Assembly (NCBI GenBank): GCA_964631955.1
Contig: CAZWBA010000006.1
Location: forward strand, 1-64,000
Length of the DNA: 64,000 nt
Direction of reading: 5' to 3'
Source: CAMLJR01 sp964631955
GTDB taxonomy: Bacteria; Pseudomonadota; Gammaproteobacteria; Pseudomonadales; CAMLJR01
Position 1 is the first letter of the stretch; every line of letters begins with the position of its first letter. This document shows positions 44,301 to 51,944 of this stretch, one piece after another. Below the pieces are notes generated by a model. The model did no database searches. It saw only the letters and a program-made list of their open reading frames with translations, and was not told the DNA's origin. The position numbers and the translations under genes are program-made.

Positions 44301-45496
44301 ACCAGACCGGCGTGTTGAATCAAACGGGCGCGTTGAAATCTACATCGCCATTGCAATTAAAAGCGCCTGAAACGCAGCAGTGGGTTGAAACCTGGGAAGT
44401 GGTTGCATCACCGCGCTGGCATGTCACCAGCAAGGGACTCACGCCGGTGAAGCGCGCGGGGGCGGACGCGGCCTACTGGCGCTGGCAGCCCTGGCCGGGT
44501 GAATCACTGCAGCTCGATATCGCGCAGCCGATGGCGATTCAGGGTGCGACCACAACCGTTGAAAATGCCGAAATGATTCTATCGTCGGCCAGGCACAGCA
44601 GCGAGTTGTCGCTGCAATTCGATGTGTCGAGTTCGGTCGGCGGCGATTATCACATCGAGCTGCGCGAAGCCGCCGAGTTGAAAAGCGTGAATTTGAACGG
44701 CAGCGACATTTCGCCATCGCGCAACGAAAATAAAATCGTGCTACCGCTGAACCCCGGAAAAAATCATGCGGAAATTCAGTGGCGACTCGAACGCGGCACC
44801 AGTTTCGCGGTGCGTTCACCGGACATTGTTTTCGACACGCCCACAAACAATATATCGCTGCAAATCAAATTGCCGCAGGATCGCTGGCCGCTGTGGTTGT
44901 CGGGGCCGAGTCTGGGTCCCGCGATGCTGTTCTGGGGCGAGCTGATCGTCATCATCGGACTCGCCGTCGGTTTGGGCACGCTCATACAGCGCGCGCAACT
45001 GAGCATCCCGTTGCGCACCCTGCAATGGCTGTTGCTGGGAATCGGCATGAGCACGATATCCGCAGTCGGAAGCCTGCCGGTGGTGCTCTGGTTTTTTGCG
45101 CTCGAAGCGTGCTCGCGCGTATCGATGCCATCGGGCCGCGGCCGATACAACCTGATCCAGAGCGCCATCGTGCTGCTGACATTGATCGCGGCATCGAGCC
45201 TGTTATCGACGATTCCCCGCAGCCTGCTGTCGACACCGGACATGCAGGTGACCGGCAACGGCTCGTACAATTATTTCTATCAGTGGTACCAGGATCGCAG
45301 CGACCAGACGTTGCCGGCGGCGACAGTATTCAGCGTATCGATCTGGATTTATCGACTGGCGATGCTGCTGTGGTCGTTATGGCTGGTGTTTTCGCTCCTG
45401 CGCTGGATCAAATGGGGCTGGCAGCAATTCAGTCGCCAGACGCTGTGGAAAGCCAAGCCGCCGGTGAATAAGACCGAAAACATCAAAGAGAAATGA
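41393..45496 (+). CDS. Giant envelope protein with membrane segments and internal hexapeptide repeat
   Basis: A 1367-residue protein with a signal peptide (KKIIAGFLLVVISATASAAP). The first ~450 residues are a predicted beta-rich periplasmic region. Membrane helices cluster at about 465-560 (including IFLTLLVVVAVYKLF and YLFAICLIVTLLAFAL), near 665-685, and again at about 1180-1350. A second soluble region lies between. At residues about 956-979 there are four VLNQTG units. I do not recognise the family. It could be an inner-membrane protein that handles envelope polymers. The gene is monocistronic as far as can be seen. Confidence 0.8.
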   Translation: MKKIIAGFLLVVISATASAAPAILDKWSTWIREKHPEIDCPLIAANSGERQCAWPGKLLIAIDEKGAQFEQAWQLSADNWISLPGNKNQWPLETTSNGAALAVIERNALPAAKLERGNHLLRGRIAWNEPPQFIYVPAPTALIELRRDGRAVAVTPDAENRIWLRNAASTQDDGSDSAKIEVYRRITDNLPREMTTVVRLSIAGKARELVTGRFLLKDLEPTQFESPLPARIEDDGRLRIQARAGQWTIVLHSRFVGDINRFRTERLDEQWPAQEIWSFAANPSLRRVKVSGGATIDPSQIDLPDDFANLPTYLLQTDNELVLEQQDRGDARPAANELNIDKTVWLDFNGDGATVRDVIQGRMTQNWRLDAASDLVLGRAAVGGEPQLITRIANDGPGGVEIRAADIHIDAVSRIGELRNISASGWNSEFSSERLSLQLPPGWMLWHAAGPDVVWGSWLSHWNLWNIFLTLLVVVAVYKLFDWRIAALALATLGLTYHEAESPVLLYIPILIAIALLRVLGPSKLNNFIVRCGYLFAICLIVTLLAFALIQIRTAIYPQLEMAGGFNTTAMRHAASSEARELAAAQAISAVAAKKAESAADEYKVMAAPAPYSAPRPQRYQASNNVQTGPGMPAWSWHSATLEWSGPVSAKETLSVYLSGPWLTRCIKIFNVLLSSALTAILLIAFWKARGRGDEHSQATPMAASALALFMVFGTMAAQVPDAVADEFPPKFLLDELEQRLTKQPDCIPDCAAIDSVLVKAGGDRIAFHLRVSAATDTGLPLPAIANWQPQTVAVDGAQKPFVARIGESQWIPLPRGRHDIVIDGPLHSDDVTAQFPLSPHDVFVIADEWDVSGLNGRQLTANTLQLQKRQRNAARDTLMQEPAKPFVSVTRTMNLDIDWTLTTTVTRMAPAQGAINVSLPLLAGESVLSNNFSVRDGKIDISLGSQQNAVQWTSVLNQTGVLNQTGVLNQTGVLNQTGALKSTSPLQLKAPETQQWVETWEVVASPRWHVTSKGLTPVKRAGADAAYWRWQPWPGESLQLDIAQPMAIQGATTTVENAEMILSSARHSSELSLQFDVSSSVGGDYHIELREAAELKSVNLNGSDISPSRNENKIVLPLNPGKNHAEIQWRLERGTSFAVRSPDIVFDTPTNNISLQIKLPQDRWPLWLSGPSLGPAMLFWGELIVIIGLAVGLGTLIQRAQLSIPLRTLQWLLLGIGMSTISAVGSLPVVLWFFALEACSRVSMPSGRGRYNLIQSAIVLLTLIAASSLLSTIPRSLLSTPDMQVTGNGSYNYFYQWYQDRSDQTLPAATVFSVSIWIYRLAMLLWSLWLVFSLLRWIKWGWQQFSRQTLWKAKPPVNKTENIKEK
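44258..44329 (+). repeat. Four in-frame 18-bp tandem repeats in the giant gene
   Basis: Units at 44258, 44276, 44294 and 44312 read GTGTTGAACCAGACTGGC with few substitutions and encode VLNQTG each. The copies are close at DNA level, so they expanded recently and may vary in number between strains. Confidence 0.9.
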
Positions 45497-45534
45497 AGTT
45501 TCGCCGGTTATGTGCGATTGAGCAGGGTGCAGTT

Positions 45535-45609
45535 CGTTAATTTCTATTAGCTCAGCCTTTCCGCTTGTTGACGCTTGACGTTAATGGCGCACCTCGTTAA
45601 TACTTCCAT
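45535..45609 (+). promoter_or_regulatory. Candidate higBA promoter and operator
   Basis: TTGACG (45575-45580) and TAATAC (45598-45603) are 17 bp apart, a good sigma-70 pair. CGTTAAT occurs at 45535, 45579 and 45595, spanning the promoter, which is a plausible HigA operator. The TAATAC box ends 6 bp before the higB ATG, implying an extremely short or absent leader. Confidence 0.55.
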
Positions 45610-45891
45610 ATGATAAAAACCTTTGCCGATAAAGAAACAAAGCAGCTTTTTGAAAAGAGAGTTGCCCGAAGGATACCGGCTGATATTCAGCGCGTTGCGC
45701 TGCGTAAGCTGCTCCAGCTCCATGCTGCGGTCGAGCTGGAATTCCTGCGTATTCCCCCCGGGAATCGGTTGGAATCGTTAAAAGGTGATCGTGCCGGTCA
45801 GTACAGTATTCGTATCAATGATCAGTGGCGAATCTGTTTTAACTGGCATAACTCAGATGCGTACGATGTTGAAATTGTGGATTATCACTAG
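45610..45891 (+). CDS. higB: HigB-type RelE-family toxin
   Basis: A 93-residue RelE/ParE-superfamily protein (IKTFADKETKQLFEKR, then GDRAGQYSIRINDQWRICFNW). Motif DQWRICF is typical for HigB ribosome-dependent mRNA endonucleases. The toxin precedes its antitoxin, as in hig loci, with a 9-bp gap containing GGAGG. No RNase activity is visible directly; it is from family knowledge. Confidence 0.93.
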   Translation: MIKTFADKETKQLFEKRVARRIPADIQRVALRKLLQLHAAVELEFLRIPPGNRLESLKGDRAGQYSIRINDQWRICFNWHNSDAYDVEIVDYH

Positions 45892-45900
45892 GAGGTCAAT

Positions 45901-46200
45901 ATGGCTAAGCAAGCATTAGCGCCGGTCCATCCGGGTGAAATTCTGTTAGAAGATTTCATGAAGCCGCTTGGGATCAGTCAATACGCACTTGCGAAGGCGA
46001 TTAGTGTATCGGCTCGCCGTATCAATGAAATTGTGCATGCGAATCGCGCGATCACGGCAGATACAGCGTTGCGACTCGGGCGCTACTTTGGTGTTGATCC
46101 GCAATCATGGATGAATTTGCAATCTCATTATGATCTTGAAATGGCAGCACTTGAAATTGGCATACGCCTTGATCAAGAGGTTAGCCCGAGAGCTGCTTGA
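45901..46200 (+). CDS. higA: HigA-type XRE antitoxin
   Basis: A 99-residue antitoxin with an N-terminal segment VHPGEILLEDFMKPLGISQYALAKAI, characteristic of HigA, and a helix-turn-helix (ISVSARRINEIVHANRAITADTA). It binds HigB and usually represses its own operon. AGGAGG lies 5-6 bp upstream. It is followed 123 bp later by a tyrosine recombinase. Confidence 0.95.
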   Translation: MAKQALAPVHPGEILLEDFMKPLGISQYALAKAISVSARRINEIVHANRAITADTALRLGRYFGVDPQSWMNLQSHYDLEMAALEIGIRLDQEVSPRAA

Positions 46201-46323
46201 ATTTTTGATGCTCTCGGCGGCTGTTTTTTATCCAGACCGGTTTACTTTTAACTTATGTAAATATGCCTTTTCAAAACTAACCTCTATAATAATCAGGTTT
46301 ATGAACCATCGGTAAGGTTTTGT

Positions 46324-47280
46324 ATGGCCAATAATTTAACCATTCCCGATTCAACCGCACTGATCGCATCGCCGACGGATAATCCGGCGCTCACCGATAA
46401 TCCGGCGGCCATGTATCTGGCGACTTTGGGTTCAGCGCAAAGCCGCCGCGTGATGCAGTCGCGGCTCAATCGTTTCGCCAGATTATTGAAGCTCGAAAAC
46501 TGGTATCAGATTCCCTGGCGCGAATTCGATCGTCCCTGGCTGCTGCTGGCCAAAGAGGCGCTGGTCGTCGATCAGCGCTCGCCCGATACCGTCAATGCGA
46601 TGCTGTCGATGCTCAAAGGCGTTGCCCTGCAGGCCTGGGAATTGAAACTGATCGACGATCACACGTATCTGCGCATCAAGAACACCAAAGCGATTCGCGG
46701 GCAGCGGGTGCCGAAACGCCGCTGGCTGGAAAAGGACGATATCGTCAAATTGCTCGACCAGTGTTTGAAGGATGACCGTTTACAGGGGCTACGCGATGCC
46801 GCGTTGCTCGCATTGCTGTATGGCTGCGGATTGCGCCGCTCGGAGGTCGTGGGCATCGATTTAACGCATATCGATGAAAAGGAGCGCGCGATCCGAATTT
46901 TGGGTAAAGGCAATAAAGAGCGCATCGTGTATCCACCGGGGCGGGCATGGGAAATGATGCGCGAATGGATAAAAGAAGGGCGTGGCGATGACGAAGGCCC
47001 CCTCTTCTGCCGTATCCGCAAGGGCGACATGGTGACCCTGGAGCGACTGAGCGATCAGGCGGTGTATTACATCATTCAACGTTTAATTTTATTGACGGGT
47101 GTCGACAGTTTTTCACCACACGATTTACGTGGCTCGTTCATCTCGTATTTATTGGATAACGGCGAAGATATTAAAACCGTTGCGGATATTGTCGGGCATG
47201 CGGATGTGCGAACTACTGCTGGATATGATCGGCGTGGCGAACAGCGCAAAAAGGCTGCCAATCGGAGAATCGATTTTTAA
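46324..47280 (+). CDS. Tyrosine recombinase / integrase
   Basis: A 318-residue XerC/D-like phage-integrase-family protein. It has an N-terminal SAM-like domain (about 25-120) and a catalytic domain (about 140-318) with Arg in GCGLRRSEVVGI, Lys in GKGNKERIVYPP, HDLRGSFISYL (His-x-x-Arg), a late His in IVGHADVRTTAGY and nucleophile Tyr301. All catalytic positions look intact. TAAGG lies upstream. Next to higBA and a broken fic gene, it suggests a small mobile segment, but no att sites were identified. Confidence 0.93.
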   Translation: MANNLTIPDSTALIASPTDNPALTDNPAAMYLATLGSAQSRRVMQSRLNRFARLLKLENWYQIPWREFDRPWLLLAKEALVVDQRSPDTVNAMLSMLKGVALQAWELKLIDDHTYLRIKNTKAIRGQRVPKRRWLEKDDIVKLLDQCLKDDRLQGLRDAALLALLYGCGLRRSEVVGIDLTHIDEKERAIRILGKGNKERIVYPPGRAWEMMREWIKEGRGDDEGPLFCRIRKGDMVTLERLSDQAVYYIIQRLILLTGVDSFSPHDLRGSFISYLLDNGEDIKTVADIVGHADVRTTAGYDRRGEQRKKAANRRIDF

Positions 47281-47310
47281 ATAATTTGCGGGCCACCCTC
47301 TCCTGCACCG

Positions 47311-47622
47311 CAATGCGATACCCCGCTCACCAGCGCGCGGCTGTTTGGCTGGCATGCGGCGTTATTCCCCACGGGCTACAGCGGGATGAATCGAATCCGC
47401 ACCGGCACCTTTCGCGATGACATCAATGGGCCGATGCAGGTCGTCTCCGGTCCGATCGGGCGCCAGCGGGTGCATTTCGAGGCGCCGCCAGCGACCCGGC
47501 TCGACGCGGAGATGACGCGCTTTATCGATTGGGTCAATGCCGACACACCGGATCATCCGGTTCTGAAAGCCGGAATTGGTCATCTGTGGTTTGTCACGTT
47601 GCATCCCTTCGACGATGGCAAC
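47311..47622 (+). pseudogene. Fic/DUF4172 gene fragment truncated at the active site
   Basis: In one frame the DNA reads PLTSARLFGWHAALFPTGYSG, then RIRTGTFRDDINGPMQVVSG, then KAGIGHLWFVTLHPFDDGN. This is the DUF4172-plus-start-of-Fic region. It ends at HPFDDGN, the first part of the Fic motif HPFxxGNGR, and the catalytic end is missing. No start codon or N-terminus is present, as the upstream integrase ends at 47280. The MFS gene's stop begins precisely at this break (47622). Confidence 0.88.
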
Positions 47623-48980
47623 TATGCCAGCTCCTTCATCTTCAGAAGACAGACACAACCCGCCGCGATAAATATCGGTATCGCAAAATAGAGGAATAAT
47701 GTCGGTCTCGACACGCCCAGTGCGAGCATGAAGCCGGCGAGGGCCGGGCTCAGCACCGCGCCACCGCGTCCAACCCCCGCTGCCCAGCCCAGCCCGGTGC
47801 TGCGAATCTGCGCGGGATATACCGCCAGCGCGACGGTATAGAGATTCGCAAATCCGCCCATCAGGGTGGCGCCGATGGTAAAAAGCATTCCCCACAAAAT
47901 GAATGTCGAGGACGGCTGCAGTGCGTGCAGCAATCCGGAAAAAATCACGATCAATATTCCGCCCACGATAAAGCTCGCGGTAATGACCTGGTTGAGCGGC
48001 CACCACCGTCCCAGCCAGCCGATGATCGATGTGCCGATCATGCTGCCGATCGGAATGACAACGCCGCTGCGAATGGCTTGTTCATGCGGCATTCCCAAAC
48101 TGGATAAAATCTGCGGCACCCAGCTGGCGAGGAAATAAACGGCGATATATCCGAAAAAAAACGATCCCCATAACAGGCCGGTGATTTTTTTTCGCTCTGG
48201 TATGAATAACGAAACGATGCTCGCGGATTCTTTTTCTGGATCGATCGCCGGCAGATGCGCCACCTCGTCCTGACCGAGATAACGCAGCGTTTTATTGACT
48301 TTTTCAAGCGTCTTGCCGGTGTTATCGACGGTGTCGTTGCGTTTTTTCTGTTTGATGATGAAGGAGAGTGTTTCCGGAACGATGGCAAAAACCAGCGCGC
48401 CCAGCGCGAGGGTAATCAATCCTGCGTAGAGAAATATGCTCATCCATCCGTGCGTGGCGATGACGGCGGCGGCGACCAGCCCCCCCACTACCGAACCCAG
48501 TGCCGACCCGGCAAAGAGCGTCGAAAGAATGCCCGTGCGATATCTGGCAGGGCTGAGTTCGCCTACCAGCGGCGGCAGTGCGACCACCAGTGCGCCGATG
48601 GCCAGACCGGCGATAACACGCGCAACCACCAGTTCATAAACATCGCTGGTGTAGATGACTGCGCTGGTGGCGACTCCGGCAGCTATCAATGCAATGATTA
48701 CCACGATGCGGCGCCCGTAAATATCGGCGAGCGGTCCGAGAAAAACGGCACCCAATGTCATTCCCAGTAAGCCGCCGCTAAATACCAGCCCCATCTGTTC
48801 GGAGGAAACGCCCCACGCCTGAGTGATTGCGGGTGCGGCATAGGCGATGATGAGAATATCGAAACCTTCGAGCAGAAAGACGAAGAAACACAGAATCAGA
48901 ATACAAAACTGAACGGGCGTTATTTTCGATTCGTCGAGAATTTCCTGCGACTGAGTAAGCGTGTTAGTCGGATTGCTCAT
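47622..48980 (-). CDS. MFS transporter of the aromatic acid/proton symporter type
   Basis: A 452-residue MFS carrier with twelve predicted helices. The motif GPLADIYGRRIVVI between helices 2 and 3 and a large central loop (about 210-250) match the aromatic acid:H+ symporter (AAHS, PcaK-like) group. The N-terminus has LEGFDILIIAYAAPAITQAWGV, typical for that family. The substrate is not predictable; an organic acid is likely. Its stop codon lies on the fic break. It is on the same strand as the TonB receptor but downstream of it, separated by two hairpins, so it is probably a separate transcript. Confidence 0.9.
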   Translation of the reverse strand: MSNPTNTLTQSQEILDESKITPVQFCILILCFFVFLLEGFDILIIAYAAPAITQAWGVSSEQMGLVFSGGLLGMTLGAVFLGPLADIYGRRIVVIIALIAAGVATSAVIYTSDVYELVVARVIAGLAIGALVVALPPLVGELSPARYRTGILSTLFAGSALGSVVGGLVAAAVIATHGWMSIFLYAGLITLALGALVFAIVPETLSFIIKQKKRNDTVDNTGKTLEKVNKTLRYLGQDEVAHLPAIDPEKESASIVSLFIPERKKITGLLWGSFFFGYIAVYFLASWVPQILSSLGMPHEQAIRSGVVIPIGSMIGTSIIGWLGRWWPLNQVITASFIVGGILIVIFSGLLHALQPSSTFILWGMLFTIGATLMGGFANLYTVALAVYPAQIRSTGLGWAAGVGRGGAVLSPALAGFMLALGVSRPTLFLYFAIPIFIAAGCVCLLKMKELA

Positions 48981-48992
48981 GGCGGCCCTGTA

Positions 48993-49016
48993 CGGCGCGC
49001 CGGAACCGGCGCGCCG
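48993..49016. repeat. Perfect 11-bp palindrome between MFS and TonB genes
   Basis: CGGCGCGCCGG, AA, CCGGCGCGCCG. It lies 12 bp upstream of the MFS start codon, where it may act as an operator or as a stem in the leader. Confidence 0.7.
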
Positions 49017-49033
49017 AATTCAAATGGGTAATT

Positions 49034-49071
49034 CCACCCAGACTGCCCGCGCTAACGGGCAGCCTGGGTGG
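49034..49071 (-). terminator. Strong hairpin after the TonB-receptor gene
   Basis: CCACCCAG-a-CTGCCCG, loop, CGGGCAG-c-CTGGGTGG, a 16-bp stem with one mismatch. It begins about 40 bp beyond the receptor's stop, consistent with a terminator. The following T-tract is weak. Confidence 0.7.
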
Positions 49072-49110
49072 CGTTTGTCGAACGTATTGCGAAGTGATGC
49101 AGCCCTGTTA

Positions 49111-51867
49111 TCAGAACCGGTAGCGGGCCTGAAGACCGTAGGTGCGGGGATCGCCAAATACCTTGGTGCTGACGCCGACGCTCGCGCTCTGATAGAGCTG
49201 GATGCCGCCGAGGGAATACTCCTCGTCGGTGAGGTTTTTGATGAACGCCGTAATGTCGATCGGCGCGCCCATCACCTGTTCCCAGCTCACGCTGGCATCG
49301 TAGAGCCAGTAATCGGATTGCTGCATCGTGCCGTGGAGATGTTCGGGAATCGCGGCGATATCCGCACTCGTGTGCAGCGAATTGATCCAGACCTCATCCT
49401 GATAGCTGGCGCCCGCGACGAAGCGCAGCGAGCCCGCTTCACCCAGCGGCCAGAGATAGGTCGCGGTGAGCGTGGCGGCGTGCTCGGGCGTGAACGGGAA
49501 TGGTGTGTTGGAAAGATCGGCGCCCGTGGTCGGGTCCTTCCAGCTTTTGTATTTGGGATCGGTGTAGACGTAGCTGAGCGTGAGGGTGAGGTTTTGGGTC
49601 GGCGCGATGGTCTGGTCGAGCTCGATACCGAAAATCTCCGCCTTCGCCGCGTTCTGAATCGAGGAGCCCGGAATGCCGCTGCTGCTCACCGCCACGGTGC
49701 GCTGGATATCGTCATACCACTGCTGATAGGCCGCGACGTTGCTGCGCAGCTGCCAGTCGCCGATGAACCAGTCGATCTTCGCGCCGAGTTCCAGATCGAG
49801 CACGGTTTCCTGCTCGAACGGCTCGCGCTCGGCGAAACGGCTGGCTCTCGCATTGAAACCGCCGGCGCGATAGCCATAGCGGCTGGCGGCATAGAACAGC
49901 TTGTCGTTGTCGGGTTTGTATTCGATCGAAACCGTGCCGGTCGGCTGGTTGAACGAGGCGTCCGACTTCACGGAACAGGCGTCGGCGGCGAGCCGTACGT
50001 TGCTGGCGTCGTACATGGTGCAGCTGATGCCGGCGCCGGTGATCACGCGGTTGGCGATGGTCATTTCCTTATCGTCGTAGTTCAGGCGAACACCGGCGGT
50101 GCTCGACCACTGATCGCTGAAGTGATACGTGCCCTGCGTGAATACCGAATAGCTCTGGTTGGTCATGTCGGCCGTCTGCAGCACGCGCAGCCCGCGGTTG
50201 TAGCCGGGCGAATCCTCGATGCCATCCTCGTAGTAGTAATAGAGGCCGGCGACCCAGTCGAGGCGGTTATCGAGTGCCTTGCCGAGCAGCTGCAATTCGT
50301 AGCTGGCGTGTTTCAGTGTCGATGTCTGATCCGATGAGACCACCTGCGGCAGCACCGCCGAGCCATCGAGATCGGTGGCTTCGAATGACTTCATGTCGCG
50401 ATAGCCGAGAATGCTCTTGACTGTCATGTCGCTGCCGAGATCGAAGGTCGTGGTGTTGAAAATACCCCAGGCGCGAACGTCGGCGTACGGCTTGATATCG
50501 GACTCGATGTCTTTGTTGTCGCGCTGCTCCGCCCGCGCCAGCGTCTGCGCCAGCGGCAGATAGTAGGTCGCGATGTTGGCGCCGCTGAACGAGGCCGGGT
50601 TGACCGCCTGGATCACGTGGCCACGGCCGGCGACATGCGCTTCGTCCCAGCTCAGGATCGTGTCGTTTTCAATCGCGTCGGTGATGTTCCAGATCGCGGT
50701 GATGCGGCCCGAGCGATCGCGGCGACCGCCGAGTTTCTCGCCATTGAGCGCATTGCTGGCAACATTGGTCTGCCAGCCATCGCTGTCCACCGTACGTCCG
50801 GCAAGGCGCAGTTTGAAATTGTCCGCCGCTGGCAGATCGAGGCCGAACTGGGTTTCGATGCGATCGTAATTGCCATAGCTGAACGCGAATTCGCCGCCGA
50901 ACCGGTCGCCCGGACGCTTGGGCGTCAGCAGCACCGCACCGCCCGTGGTGTTGCGGCCGAACAGCGTGCCTTGCGGGCCTTTCAGCACCTGCACCGAGCC
51001 GAGATCGTACATGCCCAGATTGCTGCCCTTGGCGGGCGACAGCACGGTATCGGCGAAGTAGATGGCGACGGTCGGGTCCTGGCCGTACAGCGCTTCGGTC
51101 GGACGCACACCGCGCAGCGAATACACCGGGGAGTTGGCGCGACCGGACGCCGAGCTGACGGAAAGCGATGGTGCGATCGCCTTCAGATCCTCCATCCGGG
51201 CGATGCGGAAATCGTCCAGTTTTTCCTCGCCGAACGCATCGACCGCGATGGGGATCGATTGCGCGCTCTCTTCGCGCCGGCGCGCCGTGACCACGACCTC
51301 CTCGAACGTTGAGTGACCGGATTTGGCGGTGGGGGCTACCGGCTGGCTGCCCGCCTCCTGTGCCACGGCTGGCGTGTGAGCCACGAAAGCCATGATGGCG
51401 GCGGACAGTGCAGACAGAATTCCCTGCTGGTTGCAGTTGGTTTTATTTTGCTTCATGGACCAGAACCTCGCGTTGTTATCGTCGATGTCCAGGGTCAGGC
51501 TGCTCTCGGTGCGAACGCTGATCTGCAGACAGGAATCCTTGATCAGCGCCTGCAGGCCCTCCTCCAGGGTATGTTCACCCTGCACGCGGTTGACCTTGAA
51601 ATCCTTCACCGCATCGAACGGGTAGATGATCTGGATACCCGCCTGTTCGGCGAACAGATTCAGTCCCCGGTGCGCCGGCAGATCAGCGGGAATGTCGAAG
51701 CGGATGAGCTTCCCCGTTGCGTGACCACTGCCGGCGAAGATGAGGCCCGATACCACCAGTAGCAGTGTGCGGGCCATCCGCAGGCCGCCGGCCAGCGCTG
51801 TCCGCGCACACAGACTATCTCCGAGATTTTTATTCGACCCCTTCGATAACAAAGACCGTTGAGTCAT
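49111..51867 (-). CDS. TonB-dependent outer-membrane receptor with STN signalling domain
   Basis: A 918-residue TonB receptor. An N-terminal signal sequence (about 31-51, ARTLLLVVSGLIFAGSGHA) is followed by an STN domain (about 55-130) that normally contacts FecR. Residues 138-170 then look like a second complete signal peptide (MKQNKTN, then ILSALSAAIMAFVAHTPAVA). The TonB-box region, plug (EVVVTARRREESAQSIP, about 185-310) and barrel to the C-terminal F follow. The receptor is downstream of FecR and a FecI-type sigma. The ligand is not known; the receptor resembles those for complex organic molecules as much as siderophores. Confidence 0.92.
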   Translation of the reverse strand: MTQRSLLSKGSNKNLGDSLCARTALAGGLRMARTLLLVVSGLIFAGSGHATGKLIRFDIPADLPAHRGLNLFAEQAGIQIIYPFDAVKDFKVNRVQGEHTLEEGLQALIKDSCLQISVRTESSLTLDIDDNNARFWSMKQNKTNCNQQGILSALSAAIMAFVAHTPAVAQEAGSQPVAPTAKSGHSTFEEVVVTARRREESAQSIPIAVDAFGEEKLDDFRIARMEDLKAIAPSLSVSSASGRANSPVYSLRGVRPTEALYGQDPTVAIYFADTVLSPAKGSNLGMYDLGSVQVLKGPQGTLFGRNTTGGAVLLTPKRPGDRFGGEFAFSYGNYDRIETQFGLDLPAADNFKLRLAGRTVDSDGWQTNVASNALNGEKLGGRRDRSGRITAIWNITDAIENDTILSWDEAHVAGRGHVIQAVNPASFSGANIATYYLPLAQTLARAEQRDNKDIESDIKPYADVRAWGIFNTTTFDLGSDMTVKSILGYRDMKSFEATDLDGSAVLPQVVSSDQTSTLKHASYELQLLGKALDNRLDWVAGLYYYYEDGIEDSPGYNRGLRVLQTADMTNQSYSVFTQGTYHFSDQWSSTAGVRLNYDDKEMTIANRVITGAGISCTMYDASNVRLAADACSVKSDASFNQPTGTVSIEYKPDNDKLFYAASRYGYRAGGFNARASRFAEREPFEQETVLDLELGAKIDWFIGDWQLRSNVAAYQQWYDDIQRTVAVSSSGIPGSSIQNAAKAEIFGIELDQTIAPTQNLTLTLSYVYTDPKYKSWKDPTTGADLSNTPFPFTPEHAATLTATYLWPLGEAGSLRFVAGASYQDEVWINSLHTSADIAAIPEHLHGTMQQSDYWLYDASVSWEQVMGAPIDITAFIKNLTDEEYSLGGIQLYQSASVGVSTKVFGDPRTYGLQARYRF

Positions 51868-51944
51868 GGCAAGTCCGCTATCTCTGGCTGAAAATTTTTA
51901 TCGTTATGCTTCGATCGGCGTGCGCCGGCACGGCCCGGGCCTGT

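Noticed and set aside
45535..47640. Complete prophage or integrative element
   Set aside because: Only a toxin-antitoxin pair, one integrase and a fragment are present. No structural or transfer genes or att sites seen.
48993..49016. Perfect palindrome as a restriction-modification signal
   Set aside because: It contains GGCGCGCC, but no restriction or modification gene is adjacent; it is better read as an operator or hairpin.
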